DNA of 64,000 bases from Azotimanducus sp963663145 (GTDB lineage Bacteria; Pseudomonadota; Gammaproteobacteria; Pseudomonadales; Azotimanducaceae), in assembly GCA_963663145.1 (NCBI GenBank), contig OY760134.1, forward strand, positions 1,240,001 through 1,304,000. Reading direction: 5' to 3'. Below the pieces are notes generated by a model that was not told the origin of the DNA, made no database searches, and saw only the letters and a list, made by a program, of their open reading frames with translations. A program made the position numbers and the translations under genes. This document shows positions 35,430 to 44,720 of this stretch, one piece after another. The number at the start of each line of letters is the position of its first letter. Positions within the stretch are counted from its first letter, which is position 1.

Positions 35430-36200
35430 TTAGTTGGCGACCTCGCGCTTCGCCTTCTCGGCTTCGGCGCGGATTGAAGCGCCGCTTTGCTGAAACATTC
35501 TTTTTCGATGCTCTTTTGAGATCTTTGTGGGGTCGGTGACCTTGTCTTTGCCGACATCGACACCGCGCCGCACGCATGGCCTTGCCTTGACGGCATCGAA
35601 CCAGCGACGCACGTTCGGGTAGGCATCCATATTCTGACCAAAGCGCTTGTAGGGGATGGTCCAAGGAAAGGTGGCGATATCGGCAATGGAATAGTCACCT
35701 GCGAGATAGTCGGTGTTCACGAGGCTGCGTTCCATCACGGCGAACAGGCGGTCGTATTCATTCGCATAGCGTTGGTGGGCATATTCGTGTGACTCCGGTC
35801 CGCCAGGCGCATAGTTCACGAAGTGTGAGAGCTGACCGGCCATGGGGCCAAGGCCGCCCACCTGCCAAAACAGCCACTGATAGACGGCGTAGCGTTCATG
35901 CAGTTCCTTCGGAAGAAATTGTCCTGTTTTTTTAGCGAGATAGAGCAGAATAGCTCCAGACTCAAAAATTGACAGAGCTCCGCCGGGCGCGTCCTGATCG
36001 ATCAACGCTGGCATTCGATTGTTTGGACTGATGCGCAGAAATTCGGGACGAAACTGATCCCCTGCGCCAAGATTAACCGGCACAATGCGGTAAGGAAGTC
36101 CACACTCCTCAAGCATGATGGTGACTTTCCAGCCATTGGGAGTGGGGGCAAAATACAATTCCAGCGGTGTGGGCACCTTGGTCCTTCCTCGGAGTTTCAA
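35430..36200 (-). CDS. yfcG: Glutathione S-transferase, YfcG type
   Basis: A disulfide-bond reductase-type GST of 256 residues. Diagnostic segments are LYFAPTPNGWKVTIMLEECGLPY, FRPEFLRISPNNRMPALID, FESGAILLYLAKKTGQFLP and WLFWQVGGLGPMAGQ. The C-terminus is about 40 residues longer than E. coli YfcG and rich in Lys/Glu/Ala. It is the second GST in the window, distinct from YghU. It lies 41 bp after the kinase-like gene on the same strand. Confidence 0.92.
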   Translation of the reverse strand: MKLRGRTKVPTPLELYFAPTPNGWKVTIMLEECGLPYRIVPVNLGAGDQFRPEFLRISPNNRMPALIDQDAPGGALSIFESGAILLYLAKKTGQFLPKELHERYAVYQWLFWQVGGLGPMAGQLSHFVNYAPGGPESHEYAHQRYANEYDRLFAVMERSLVNTDYLAGDYSIADIATFPWTIPYKRFGQNMDAYPNVRRWFDAVKARPCVRRGVDVGKDKVTDPTKISKEHRKRMFQQSGASIRAEAEKAKREVAN

Positions 36201-36241
36201 AGGCAGGCTATTGTAAGCAGGTGAGAGTGCAAACCAATGCC

Positions 36242-36883
36242 CTAAATGCGTGCGAGGCGCTTGTGGAGATGCGAAAAGGCCGTTCCCGGACCCCGCGACA
36301 GCCTACCGAGAATGGCCTTTGCAGCTTGATCGGCCGACTGCTCTGAAGTATCGATTTCCAAATCATAGATAGCCTGTTGATGGACCCGCTCATCTTGCCT
36401 GATGGCGGTGCCGGGAAACCTTCCAAGACGTTCGGCTTCGCGCTTCATCAATACATCTGGGGGACAGCGCAGACCGACGAAAAGGACATCCAAGCCGTGC
36501 AACGTACGCACGTAATCCCACAAGTAGTCTGGTTCGAGACACAGATCGTCGATGATGAGATTGTTGCCTTCACGTGCGAAAGTCGCTGCGGCGCGGCGCA
36601 TGCCTCGGAGCATACGCAGCCCGAGGTCGCCGAAACGAATTTCCGCCAACTTGCCGCTCGGATGAGCGACCGGCACAACGTTCAGCCCGCGGGCGCCAGG
36701 CTCGCCTTTCATCGAATTAAGTCCTCTATAGCGCGGCGGCATGCCGTCACGAAATTGATCGAGCGCCCAGTAGTGCCAGTAGTCCGGCGCTGCTCGCTGT
36801 AGCGACAGCGCAAGAGTGGTCTTGCCGACACTTGAGGTGCCGTTGATGAGTACGACGCGCCCCGGCGTCGGGTCTTCGCTCAC
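36242..36883 (-). CDS. Chloramphenicol phosphotransferase-like P-loop kinase
   Basis: A 213-residue P-loop protein with Walker A GTSSVGKTTLA at residues 15-25 and segments typical of the CPT-like family (WHYWALDQF, NNLIIDDLCLEPDYL, VGLRCPPDVLMKREAERLGRFPG, HQQAIYDLEIDTSE). Family members phosphorylate small hydroxyl compounds, and chloramphenicol is only the founding example. Resistance should not be assumed. Possibly in one transcript with the GST gene. Confidence 0.88.
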   Translation of the reverse strand: MSEDPTPGRVVLINGTSSVGKTTLALSLQRAAPDYWHYWALDQFRDGMPPRYRGLNSMKGEPGARGLNVVPVAHPSGKLAEIRFGDLGLRMLRGMRRAAATFAREGNNLIIDDLCLEPDYLWDYVRTLHGLDVLFVGLRCPPDVLMKREAERLGRFPGTAIRQDERVHQQAIYDLEIDTSEQSADQAAKAILGRLSRGPGTAFSHLHKRLARI

Positions 36884-36928
36884 GCTTGGGTATCATGTGA
36901 TGAATGTCGCGAACAGTGTAGGAGATTC

Positions 36929-38161
36929 GTGCAGGGTTTTCTTGGCATCGCATGCATTCTCGGCCTCTGTTGGCTGCTCAGTCGGGATCGAATGCAGGTG
37001 CGTTGGCGGGTCGTCCTGACGGGACTGACGATTCAGTTGGCGATCATCCTGCTGTTTTTGCGCGTGCCTGGCCTCTATGATGCGGTGTTGGCGCTGAAGT
37101 ACTTGGTTGATGCCGTGGATTCGGCTACACGCGCCGGGACCGAATTCGTGTTTGGGCGTCTGGCCATGGACAGCGTGACGGCAGAAGGTATGGGTTCTCC
37201 AATCTTTGCCATTAGAGTGCTGCCCGTGATCCTGGTGTTCGCGGTGCTGGTTGCCGTGCTCTGGCACTGGCGGGTGCTGATTTGGGTTGTGCGCGGAATC
37301 GCCTTTGTATTGGAAAAGTCCTTGGGGGTGAGCGGTGCGGTTGGTCTCGCTTGCGGGTCGAGCATCTTTCTCGGCACGCTGGAAGCGCCGCTCATGATCA
37401 GAAATTATCTCAGTCGACTGAGTACGGGGGAACTCTTTACGGTCATGACCACGGTCATGTCGACCGTGGCGGGTGCCGTGCTGGTGCTATATGTTACGCT
37501 GCTTGGCGATGCCGTGAGGGATCCCCTAGCGCACATCATCATCGCTTCGCTGGTCAACGTCGTGGGCGCCATCATGCTGAGCCGCATCTTGATGCCACCG
37601 GAGCATTTGACCTCTGCGGAATCGGCTTCGGATCCGGGCTATCGGAGTACGATGGATGCGATCACGCGCGGTACGACCGAGGGGGTTCGCCTCGTGGTTT
37701 CGGTTGGGGCCATGCTGATAGTAGTCATCGCCTTGGTCGCATTGCTCAATAGCTTGCTTGGCGGTGCAACAGGTTGGTTGCACGAGCCGATCACTCTTCA
37801 GTGGCTGTTGGGTTGGTTCTTTGCACCGATTGCGTGGCTGATTGGCGTGCCTTGGGAGGAGGCGCGCCCGGCGGGAACCTTGTTTGGCATCAAGCTGGTG
37901 CTCAATGAAGTGGTCGCCTACGCCGAACTGGCCGCGTTTGAGGCGTCTTTGTTGACGGAACGAACTCGTCTCATGATGGTGTACGGATTGTGCGGCTTCG
38001 CCAACCTGTCGAGTCTCGGCATTCTCATCGGGGGTTATGGCGTTCTTATTCCCGAACGCCGAGATGAAGTGCTGCGCCTAGCGCCATTAGCAGTTGGCGC
38101 CGCAACCATGGTCAACTGCCTCACCGCGACACTTGTTGGGCTGGCGTTGTTGGTCGGTTGA
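36929..38161 (+). CDS. nupC: Concentrative nucleoside transporter (NupC/CNT family)
   Basis: An inner-membrane nucleoside importer driven by H+ or Na+. It has 410 residues with about ten hydrophobic segments and the CNT core: FVFG, GLACGSSIFLGTLEAPLMIRNYL and the late GTLFGIKLVLNEVVAYAEL plus CGFANLSSLGILIGGYG. It starts with GTG behind GGAG (6-nt spacing), and ends 14 bp from convergent exbD. Confidence 0.93.
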   Translation: MQGFLGIACILGLCWLLSRDRMQVRWRVVLTGLTIQLAIILLFLRVPGLYDAVLALKYLVDAVDSATRAGTEFVFGRLAMDSVTAEGMGSPIFAIRVLPVILVFAVLVAVLWHWRVLIWVVRGIAFVLEKSLGVSGAVGLACGSSIFLGTLEAPLMIRNYLSRLSTGELFTVMTTVMSTVAGAVLVLYVTLLGDAVRDPLAHIIIASLVNVVGAIMLSRILMPPEHLTSAESASDPGYRSTMDAITRGTTEGVRLVVSVGAMLIVVIALVALLNSLLGGATGWLHEPITLQWLLGWFFAPIAWLIGVPWEEARPAGTLFGIKLVLNEVVAYAELAAFEASLLTERTRLMMVYGLCGFANLSSLGILIGGYGVLIPERRDEVLRLAPLAVGAATMVNCLTATLVGLALLVG

Positions 38162-38174
38162 GGTAGGATATTAT

Positions 38175-38585
38175 CTAGGTGCTCGCCAGCGAGACGTTAT
38201 ACACGCCCGCGAGGCGGGCTGAATCCATCACGTGTACGAGGGTTTCAGCTCTGGATTCAATGTGCGGTTGAATGATCACCGGGGCTTCCGGGTTTTCGGC
38301 GTGCAGGCGTTCGATGTTGGCGCGCACCGATTGCCAGTCCACGTCTCGCAATCCAATGAGAATTCGGTCCCGGCTGGTAATCTTGATGACGATGCTCTTC
38401 TTATCCGGATCGATGGTCTTGGGCTTGTCATCTTCCGGTTGGTTGACGTCCAAGCCTATTTCTTTCACAAAGGTGGCGGTGACGATGAAGAAGATCAGCA
38501 TGATGAACACCACATCCAGCATGGGTGCCAGATTGATTTGTTCTTCCTCGTCTTCTATGGCCCTGCGGCCGAGATGCTGTTTCAA
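38175..38585 (-). CDS. exbD: ExbD/TolR-type biopolymer transport protein
   Basis: A proton-channel subunit that energises TonB-type transport. The 136-residue protein has a short cytoplasmic start rich in Glu, a single helix with the essential Asp (LDVVFIMLIFFIVTATF), and a periplasmic domain. No exbB or tonB gene is adjacent. The TTG start overlaps the stop of a 24-codon GTG frame (38661 to 38584, encoding VLSAIRMCEYHKRMKADKLM and four more residues). That frame could be a leader or a remnant of a lost upstream gene. Confidence 0.88.
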   Translation of the reverse strand: MKQHLGRRAIEDEEEQINLAPMLDVVFIMLIFFIVTATFVKEIGLDVNQPEDDKPKTIDPDKKSIVIKITSRDRILIGLRDVDWQSVRANIERLHAENPEAPVIIQPHIESRAETLVHVMDSARLAGVYNVSLAST

Positions 38586-38675
38586 CCGAATTCTCCCATG
38601 AGCTTGTCTGCCTTCATGCGCTTATGGTACTCGCACATGCGAATAGCTGACAACACTCAAGCACTTGTTGGAAGT

Positions 38676-39605
38676 TTATGACTGTTCGGTGAGCCAATTC
38701 CTGGCGACGAGGTACTGTGATTCCAGCAGGGCTTCTCGCGACCCCGGTTCGGGTTTCCACGCGTAGGCCCAATCTGCTTGCGGGGGTAAGGAAGCCAAGA
38801 CAGATTCGGTACGCCGTCCCGACTCCAGTCCATAGCGTGTGCCTCGGTCGATGGCGAGGTTGAATTCGGCGTACCGGCCGCGTCTCAATCGCTGAAATCG
38901 TTTATGGGCGGGCTGCCAAGGAATAAACTGGCGAAGCCTGATGATTGGTACGTAGGCGAGCAGAAAGTGCTCAGCCACCGATTGAATGAAGCTGAAACAG
39001 GTGGCGAATCCACCCAGCGTCCAATCGTCGAAGAACAGGCCGCCTATGCCCCTTGTGTGTGCCCGATGCGGGAGGTTGAAGTAGTCATCACAGTTGGCCT
39101 TGAGTGTCTCATAGCGGCCGGGGTACACGGATTCCACTGCTTGCCTCACATGTCGGTGCCAAAAGATGGCGTCCGCAGCGGACGGGTAAGCGGGCGTGAG
39201 GTCGAATCCTCCGCCGAAATGCCACACCTTGGTGTCCGCCTCGACGAGGAAGCAGCGCAAGTTCATGTGTGCGGTGGGCACAAACGGGTTTTCAGGATGC
39301 GTGATCAAAGAGAGGGACACGGCCTGAAAAGGCGCCCCCGCGATTTCGGGTCTACGCGCACTCACGGATGCCGGTAAATGCGGCCCTTGGACACGGGTAA
39401 ACATCACAGCCGCCTTTTCGAACGTGTTGCCCGCCTCCAACACCATCGGTCGGGCCACTGAGCTTGGCGACTCGAGCAAGTCGCCAGAGAAGCGACTCTG
39501 CGGCTCAAAGGCCTCGAATTGGGATAGTATTTTCTCTTGTAGGTCGAAGAGAAAACGGTCAACCGCAGTAAGGTCTATTTCGGATGTGCCGGCTCGCGCC
39601 GCCAT
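38676..39605 (-). CDS. hemF: Oxygen-dependent coproporphyrinogen III oxidase
   Basis: Converts coproporphyrinogen III to protoporphyrinogen IX with oxygen in haem synthesis. Family blocks are clear: SLSLITHPENPFVPTAHMNLR, WHFGGGFDLTPAYP, GIGGLFFDDW, RRGRYAEFNLAIDRGT and GRRTESVLASLPP. The frame is open to 39704 (GTG), but homology starts around the ATG at 39605 (309 residues). ATG 39650 is another candidate. None has a strong ribosome-binding site. exbD follows on the same strand after 90 bp. Confidence 0.92.
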   Translation of the reverse strand: MAARAGTSEIDLTAVDRFLFDLQEKILSQFEAFEPQSRFSGDLLESPSSVARPMVLEAGNTFEKAAVMFTRVQGPHLPASVSARRPEIAGAPFQAVSLSLITHPENPFVPTAHMNLRCFLVEADTKVWHFGGGFDLTPAYPSAADAIFWHRHVRQAVESVYPGRYETLKANCDDYFNLPHRAHTRGIGGLFFDDWTLGGFATCFSFIQSVAEHFLLAYVPIIRLRQFIPWQPAHKRFQRLRRGRYAEFNLAIDRGTRYGLESGRRTESVLASLPPQADWAYAWKPEPGSREALLESQYLVARNWLTEQS

Positions 39606-39773
39606 AAGTGATTGCCAACAAGCGAGAAGGGGTGGCCGAGAGGGTATCATTTGAGCAAGCCAATTCGTAGCAGTGAAGCGGCGGGCTAGGTGGGCGCTTC
39701 GCACGCATCCTGATTGCGAACTGAGGTGAATGGATGGTGGCGCGTCGTACTGGACAGTACACTAGGGACGAAC

Positions 39774-40100
39774 ATGAAGACGAAGGATCAAGACGATGTG
39801 CAGGACGGCGAGGTTCAACTTGCGCCCGCCAAGCCGAAGGCCAAGGAACCACCGCGATACAAGGTCATTCTCCTGAACGACGACTACACGCCCATGGAGT
39901 TTGTCGTTCATGTGTTGGAGATGTTTTTCGGGTTCAACCGCGAGAAGGCGACGCAGATCATGCTCGCGGTTCATACGCAGGGAAGCGCGGTGGTCGGCAT
40001 ATTTACGCGCGATGTCGCAGAAACCAAGTCAGAGCAGGTCAACAACTATGCGCAGTCCCACGACCACCCGCTACTGTCGAGAGTCGAGGCTGCATCGTGA
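39774..40100 (+). CDS. clpS: ClpS adaptor of the ClpAP protease
   Basis: Delivers N-degron substrates to ClpA. From the ATG at 39774 it has 108 residues: a flexible acidic/Lys-rich N-tail, then the core YKVILLNDDYTPMEFVVHVLEMFF (substrate pocket Asn-Asp and Met) and the H of AVHTQGSAVVGIFTRDVAETK. The longer open frame to 39714 lacks homology. It precedes clpA by 100 bp. Confidence 0.95.
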   Translation: MKTKDQDDVQDGEVQLAPAKPKAKEPPRYKVILLNDDYTPMEFVVHVLEMFFGFNREKATQIMLAVHTQGSAVVGIFTRDVAETKSEQVNNYAQSHDHPLLSRVEAAS

Positions 40101-40200
40101 TCAGCCGATGGCCGCGCATCAAGTAAGAAGACGCCAAAACTTGTAAGATAAACCCTCACTCTCTCGGAAACGAATCGGCATAAGTGTTGGCAGGTGAAAG

Positions 40201-42540
40201 ATGCTAAGTAAATCAGTGTCTCAGGTACTGAACGAGATGTTTCAAGGTGCCAGGTCGCGGCGCCACGAATACGTCACGGTTGACCATCTGCTGCTTGCTT
40301 TGCTTGATGAAGAGCGGGCGCTTGAAGTACTGCGAGCGGTCGGTGCCGATCTTGATGCGCTACGTGGCGAACTCGTTGATCATATTGAAAACAATACCCC
40401 CAAGCTTCCCGAAGGTGACGACTCGCGAGAAACCCAAGCCACGCTTGCCTTCCAAAGAGTCGTGCAACGCGCGGTCTTTAACTCCCAGACCTCTGGTCGC
40501 AAGGAGGTAACAGGTGCCAATCTGCTTATCGCGATCTTCAGTGAGCAACAAAGCCAAGCCGTTTATTTCTTGAAAAAACAAGGTATTGGTCGCATTGAAT
40601 GCGTCAATTTTGTTTCGCACGGCATCACCAAAGTGGGGGATGAGTCGGGCATTGAGGAGGCTGCGGCGACCGGCGCGGCGGGAGCGCAAGCCGAGGGCGA
40701 ATCCGGCGATAGCCAGTCGGCGCTCGAACGCTTTGCCACCAATCTTAACGAGTTGGCGCGCGCCGGAAAGATAGACCCGCTCATTGGGCGTGAGCTTGAG
40801 CTTGAACGGGTGATACAGGTGCTCAGTCGGCGCCGTAAGAACAATCCGTTGCTCGTCGGTGAGTCGGGGGTCGGAAAGACGGCCATCGCAGAGGGTCTTG
40901 CGAAGCGCATCGTCGATGCCCAAGTGCCGGAAGTGGTCGCCGACAGTACGGTGTATGCCTTGGACTTGGGCGCCTTGATCGCTGGTACTCGCTACCGGGG
41001 AGATTTCGAGAAACGCTTCAAGGCCGTGATCAACGAGCTGTCCGACCAAGATGGCGTGATTCTGTTCATTGATGAGATTCACACCGTGATCGGGGCGGGG
41101 TCGGCCTCTGGAACGGTCATGGATGCATCCAATCTATTGAAGCCATCACTAGCCGCAGGTGATATCAAATGTATGGGCTCGACGACCTACCAAGAATATC
41201 GCGGCATATTCGATAAGGATCGCGCCCTTTCTCGTCGTTTTCAGAAGATTGACGTGGAAGAACCTGATGTTGAGAGCACCTATCGTATTCTGAAGGGGCT
41301 CAAGTCTCGATTCGAGGATCACTATGATCTTCGTTACACGGACCGGGCGCTCAGAAGCGCTTCTGAGCTCTCGGCACGGTATATCACGGACCGTTTTCTG
41401 CCTGACAAGGCCATTGATGTGATCGATGAAGCGGGCGCAGCGCAACAGTTGTTGCCGCTGACGCGGCGCAAAAAGACCATTGGCGCTGGCGAAGTGGAAT
41501 CGGTGGTGGCGAAGATCGCGCGTATTCCACCGCGTCAAGTGTCAACATCTGATCGTGAGGCATTGCGGGATTTGGAGGGTCAACTGAAGATGGTGGTGTT
41601 CGGGCAGGATCAGGCTATCAAGACGCTGTCCTCGGCCATTAAGTTGTCTCGCGCCGGCCTCAAGGTTGATCAAACGCCCATTGGCAGTTTCTTGTTTGCG
41701 GGCCCGACGGGTGTTGGCAAGACAGAAGTGTGCCGACAGCTAGCGCTCATAATGGGCGTGGAGTTGCTTCGGTTCGATATGTCCGAGTACATGGAACGAC
41801 ATACCGCCTCGCGTCTGATTGGGGCGCCTCCGGGCTATGTTGGCTATGATCAGGGTGGTCAGCTCACCGACTCAGTGACTAAGCATCCCCACTGTGTGGT
41901 ATTGCTTGACGAAATCGAGAAGGCGCATCCCGAGGTGTTCAATCTGCTGCTGCAGGTGATGGATCACGGAACGCTCACGGACAACAACGGACGCAAGGCG
42001 GATTTTCGCAATGTGGTACTGATCATGACCACGAACGCCGGTGCACAGGCCATGGGGCGCACTTCCATCGGATTCGTTGAGCAGGATAATTCCAGCGATG
42101 CCAATGAGACGCTCAAGCGGCTCTTCAGCCCCGAGTTTCGCAATCGACTCGATGCCATCATGCAATTTAACAAGCTCGCGCCAGATGTCGTGCGTACGGT
42201 TGTCGATAAGTTCCTGACCGAACTGCAGGCGCAGCTTGATTCCAAGAAAGTGCAACTTGATGTCGATGACGAGGCGATCGATTGGCTTGTGCGCGAGGGA
42301 TACGACGATAAGATGGGCGCGCGACCGATCCATCGCCTCATTCAGGAGCGGATCAAACGTCAGCTGGCCGAAGATATTCTCTTCGGAGAACTCGCCGGCA
42401 AAGGAGGCATGGCCATTGTCAGGGTGGTCGACGGCGATCTGCAGGTCACCGCAGAAGCGGTCCAGGGTCCCAAGAGTGGAACCAACGCACCTCGCCAAGA
42501 GCGATGCGAAGAAGAGGAAGCTGTAGAAGGCGCGGTCTAG
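40201..42540 (+). CDS. clpA: ATP-dependent Clp protease ATPase subunit ClpA
   Basis: A hexameric unfoldase that feeds ClpP. It has 779 residues with the N-terminal Clp repeat domain (1-145), first AAA+ module (Walker A GESGVGKT near 220, Walker B LFIDEIHT), second AAA+ module (Walker A GPTGVGKT, LLDEIEKAHPEVFN) and C-terminal D2-small domain. A short acidic/basic tail extends past residue 755. It is convergent with infA. Confidence 0.97.
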   Translation: MLSKSVSQVLNEMFQGARSRRHEYVTVDHLLLALLDEERALEVLRAVGADLDALRGELVDHIENNTPKLPEGDDSRETQATLAFQRVVQRAVFNSQTSGRKEVTGANLLIAIFSEQQSQAVYFLKKQGIGRIECVNFVSHGITKVGDESGIEEAAATGAAGAQAEGESGDSQSALERFATNLNELARAGKIDPLIGRELELERVIQVLSRRRKNNPLLVGESGVGKTAIAEGLAKRIVDAQVPEVVADSTVYALDLGALIAGTRYRGDFEKRFKAVINELSDQDGVILFIDEIHTVIGAGSASGTVMDASNLLKPSLAAGDIKCMGSTTYQEYRGIFDKDRALSRRFQKIDVEEPDVESTYRILKGLKSRFEDHYDLRYTDRALRSASELSARYITDRFLPDKAIDVIDEAGAAQQLLPLTRRKKTIGAGEVESVVAKIARIPPRQVSTSDREALRDLEGQLKMVVFGQDQAIKTLSSAIKLSRAGLKVDQTPIGSFLFAGPTGVGKTEVCRQLALIMGVELLRFDMSEYMERHTASRLIGAPPGYVGYDQGGQLTDSVTKHPHCVVLLDEIEKAHPEVFNLLLQVMDHGTLTDNNGRKADFRNVVLIMTTNAGAQAMGRTSIGFVEQDNSSDANETLKRLFSPEFRNRLDAIMQFNKLAPDVVRTVVDKFLTELQAQLDSKKVQLDVDDEAIDWLVREGYDDKMGARPIHRLIQERIKRQLAEDILFGELAGKGGMAIVRVVDGDLQVTAEAVQGPKSGTNAPRQERCEEEEAVEGAV

Positions 42541-42596
42541 CGCCGCAGCAATTGCAGCATAGGGACACTCCCCCTCAATGGGGAAGTCATACACAT

Positions 42597-42815
42597 TCAG
42601 CGTTCGCGGTAGGTGATTCGACCTTTGGTGAGGTCGTAAGGCGTGAGTTCGACCTTCACCTTGTCGCCCTTGAGAATGCGAATGTAATTCTTTCGCATCT
42701 TCCCGCTTATGTGTGCAGTGACGACATGACCTGCATCGAGTTCCACTCGAAACATCGTGTTGGGCAGGGTTTCTATCACCCGACCTTCCATTTCAATCTG
42801 TTCTTCTCGCGGCAT
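42597..42815 (-). CDS. infA: Translation initiation factor IF-1
   Basis: A 72-residue S1/OB-fold protein that occupies the ribosomal A site during initiation. The sequence MPREEQIEMEGRVIETLPNTMFRVEL..GHVVTAHISGKMRKNYIRILKGDKV is almost invariant in the family. Its position next to clpA is typical for gammaproteobacteria. Confidence 0.97.
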   Translation of the reverse strand: MPREEQIEMEGRVIETLPNTMFRVELDAGHVVTAHISGKMRKNYIRILKGDKVKVELTPYDLTKGRITYRER

Positions 42816-42974
42816 GCCTTAGGCACAATCCTGTAGGTTTGATAAACATTTCATTGTGCCTCAATCCAAGATTGGGCTGCAAGGCGAATGATCCACGCGA
42901 ATGATCCACTGGAAAAATCGCGGCTGGCTGCGTATCATTTCTCCCTTCCGCACGGAAGGGGATTCGGGCAATTT

Positions 42975-43051
42975 CGGGGTATGGCGCAGTCTGGTAGCGC
43001 GCCTGCTTTGGGAGCAGGAAGTCGGGAGTTCGAATCTCTCTACCCCGACCA
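42975..43051 (+). tRNA. tRNA-Pro (TGG)
   Basis: A 77-nt cloverleaf: acceptor CGGGGTA / TACCCCG, anticodon stem CCTGC/GCAGG with loop TTTGGGA (anticodon TGG at 43009-43011), encoded CCA. First of a Pro-Arg-His cluster before tig. Confidence 0.95.
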
Positions 43052-43059
43052 GCCGAGAA

Positions 43060-43136
43060 GCGCCTGTAGCTCAACTGGACAGAGCATCGGCCTTCTAAGC
43101 CGAGGGTTGAAGGTTCGAGTCCTTCCAGGCGTACCA
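43060..43136 (+). tRNA. tRNA-Arg (TCT)
   Basis: A 77-nt cloverleaf: acceptor GCGCCTG / CAGGCGT (first pair G-T), anticodon stem TCGGC/GCCGA with loop CTTCTAA (anticodon TCT at 43094-43096), encoded CCA. Starts 8 bp after tRNA-Pro. Confidence 0.95.
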
Positions 43137-43138
43137 AT

Positions 43139-43215
43139 GGTGGGCGTAGCTCAGTGGGTAGAGCTCCGGATTGTGGATCCGGCGGTCGTGGGTTCAAGTC
43201 CCATCGTCCACCCCA
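43139..43215 (+). tRNA. tRNA-His (GTG)
   Basis: Acceptor GTGGGCG / CGTCCAC with the histidine-specific extra G(-1) at 43139 opposite C73, anticodon stem CCGGA/TCCGG with loop TTGTGGA (anticodon GTG at 43173-43175), encoded CCA. Third tRNA of the cluster. Confidence 0.95.
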
Positions 43216-43292
43216 AGCTGTGTAAGGGTCGGCAAACGCTCCGTCCCGTGAAATGATGAAAGAAAGTGTTCGAGAGCGGGCGTTTTGGACCA

Positions 43293-44699
43293 ATGAAGGT
43301 GAGTGTTGAAACCAAGGGAGAGCTGGAGCGGCGGATATCCGTGACCGTCCCGGCTGAGGATGTGAGTTCGCGGTATCGAGAAGAGTTGACTCGTGCGTCC
43401 AAGGATGTACGACTGAGAGGGTTCCGTCCGGGCCATGTGCCAAGTTCCGAGATCGAGCGTAGATTCGGTGGGCGACTACGCCAGGAAATCGCACTTGACA
43501 TGGCTAGGGGCGCTCTTCCAAAGGCCGTAGAACAAGAAGCCTTGACGCCGGTGACTAAGCCGGTGATCGAACTGGCCGACTGGCGGGAAGGCAGAGACCT
43601 GCACTTTCACGCGACCTTCGAGTGCATGCCCTCGATACAAATGATCGATTTCAGCGATTTGCGACTGGTGCGTCCCAAGGTGCAAATCACTGAGGAGGAC
43701 GTAGATCGCCATGTACAGGAAATGCGCCATCGTTTTTCCAAATGGGAGGCAATGACAGACCGGGTTTCGCAGCAGGGTGATCGGGTCAGTATTGATTTCG
43801 AATTGATAGATTCCGAGAAGGGTGAAACCATCAGCTCGCAGTCCGAAATGATTCAGGGCGTGAGAGATTTTTCCGAAGACCCTTTCGCATTGCCGCCAAA
43901 AGAGGGTTTGAAAGGCGTGCGTGCCGGCGAGGAGTTGGAATTTACTTGGCAAGTCCCGCCAGATTATCCTGGCACCGATATTGCCGGACGGGAACTCAGC
44001 GTTCGTTACATTATTCGCGAAGTACAAGCGCCGGTTCTGCCTGATCCCGAGGATGCGGAACTACTTGAACGCTTCGGCGCGGAGGACCTCGCGAGTCTTC
44101 GGCGGCAACTCAAGGCATCCATGGAACGTAATCGCGACGAGACGGTCGCCTCCCTCTTGAGGGAGCAGGGCTTGAGGCGTTTTTCGCGATCTACCGCGTT
44201 TTCCCTGCCGGAAGGCTTGGTGCGCGATCAGATGCGTCGTAATCGCGAGGAATTCGAGCAGATGAGGCGTATGCGGGAACTTCAGGGAATGCTCGCTGGT
44301 GCGTCGGGCGAGGGCGGACAAGGCGAAGGCGAAGGCGATGAGGTGGCTCTCGAAGGGCAGGCGCGCGAATACGTCAAGGCGGCGCTATTGCTCCGCCGGA
44401 TTATTGAGGACAATGAACTGCGCGTGCCGGACGAGGAACTTGAGCAGGAAGTGCGTCGTCGCAGCCAGAGGGCGCAGGATCCTCGCTCGAAGTACCAGGA
44501 AATTCTCGAAGATGAGGATCAACTCGTCGGCATAGAATGGGAACTGCGACAATTTCACGCCATGCAGTACATTGTTGACCAAGCGACCCTTGTTGACCGC
44601 GATGAGTCCTATGAGTCGCTGATGCAACTCACACCCAAGGATCTCATGCCGGACCTTGAAGGCGATGCGGAATCTGAAAGTGAAGCGGATGAAAACTAA
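43293..44699 (+). CDS. tig: Trigger factor
   Basis: A ribosome-associated chaperone and prolyl isomerase. From the ATG at 43293 it has 468 residues. The ribosome-binding N-domain carries a GFRPGHVP version of the family GFRxGKxP signature, followed by the FKBP-type domain (GDRVSIDFELID) and the helical C-domain. It is longer than E. coli trigger factor (432), partly through a Gly/Glu-rich insertion at about residues 338-352 (GASGEGGQGEGEGDEV) and an acidic tail. clpP starts 21 bp downstream. Confidence 0.95.
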   Translation: MKVSVETKGELERRISVTVPAEDVSSRYREELTRASKDVRLRGFRPGHVPSSEIERRFGGRLRQEIALDMARGALPKAVEQEALTPVTKPVIELADWREGRDLHFHATFECMPSIQMIDFSDLRLVRPKVQITEEDVDRHVQEMRHRFSKWEAMTDRVSQQGDRVSIDFELIDSEKGETISSQSEMIQGVRDFSEDPFALPPKEGLKGVRAGEELEFTWQVPPDYPGTDIAGRELSVRYIIREVQAPVLPDPEDAELLERFGAEDLASLRRQLKASMERNRDETVASLLREQGLRRFSRSTAFSLPEGLVRDQMRRNREEFEQMRRMRELQGMLAGASGEGGQGEGEGDEVALEGQAREYVKAALLLRRIIEDNELRVPDEELEQEVRRRSQRAQDPRSKYQEILEDEDQLVGIEWELRQFHAMQYIVDQATLVDRDESYESLMQLTPKDLMPDLEGDAESESEADEN

Positions 44700-44720
44700 G
44701 CGATTCAGAAGGAAGGAACT

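Noticed and set aside
33906..36883. Possible defence island (sirtuin plus P-loop kinase)
   Set aside because: The sirtuin is a stand-alone deacylase with zinc cysteines, and the kinase is CPT-like. No effector, nuclease or phage-related gene is nearby.
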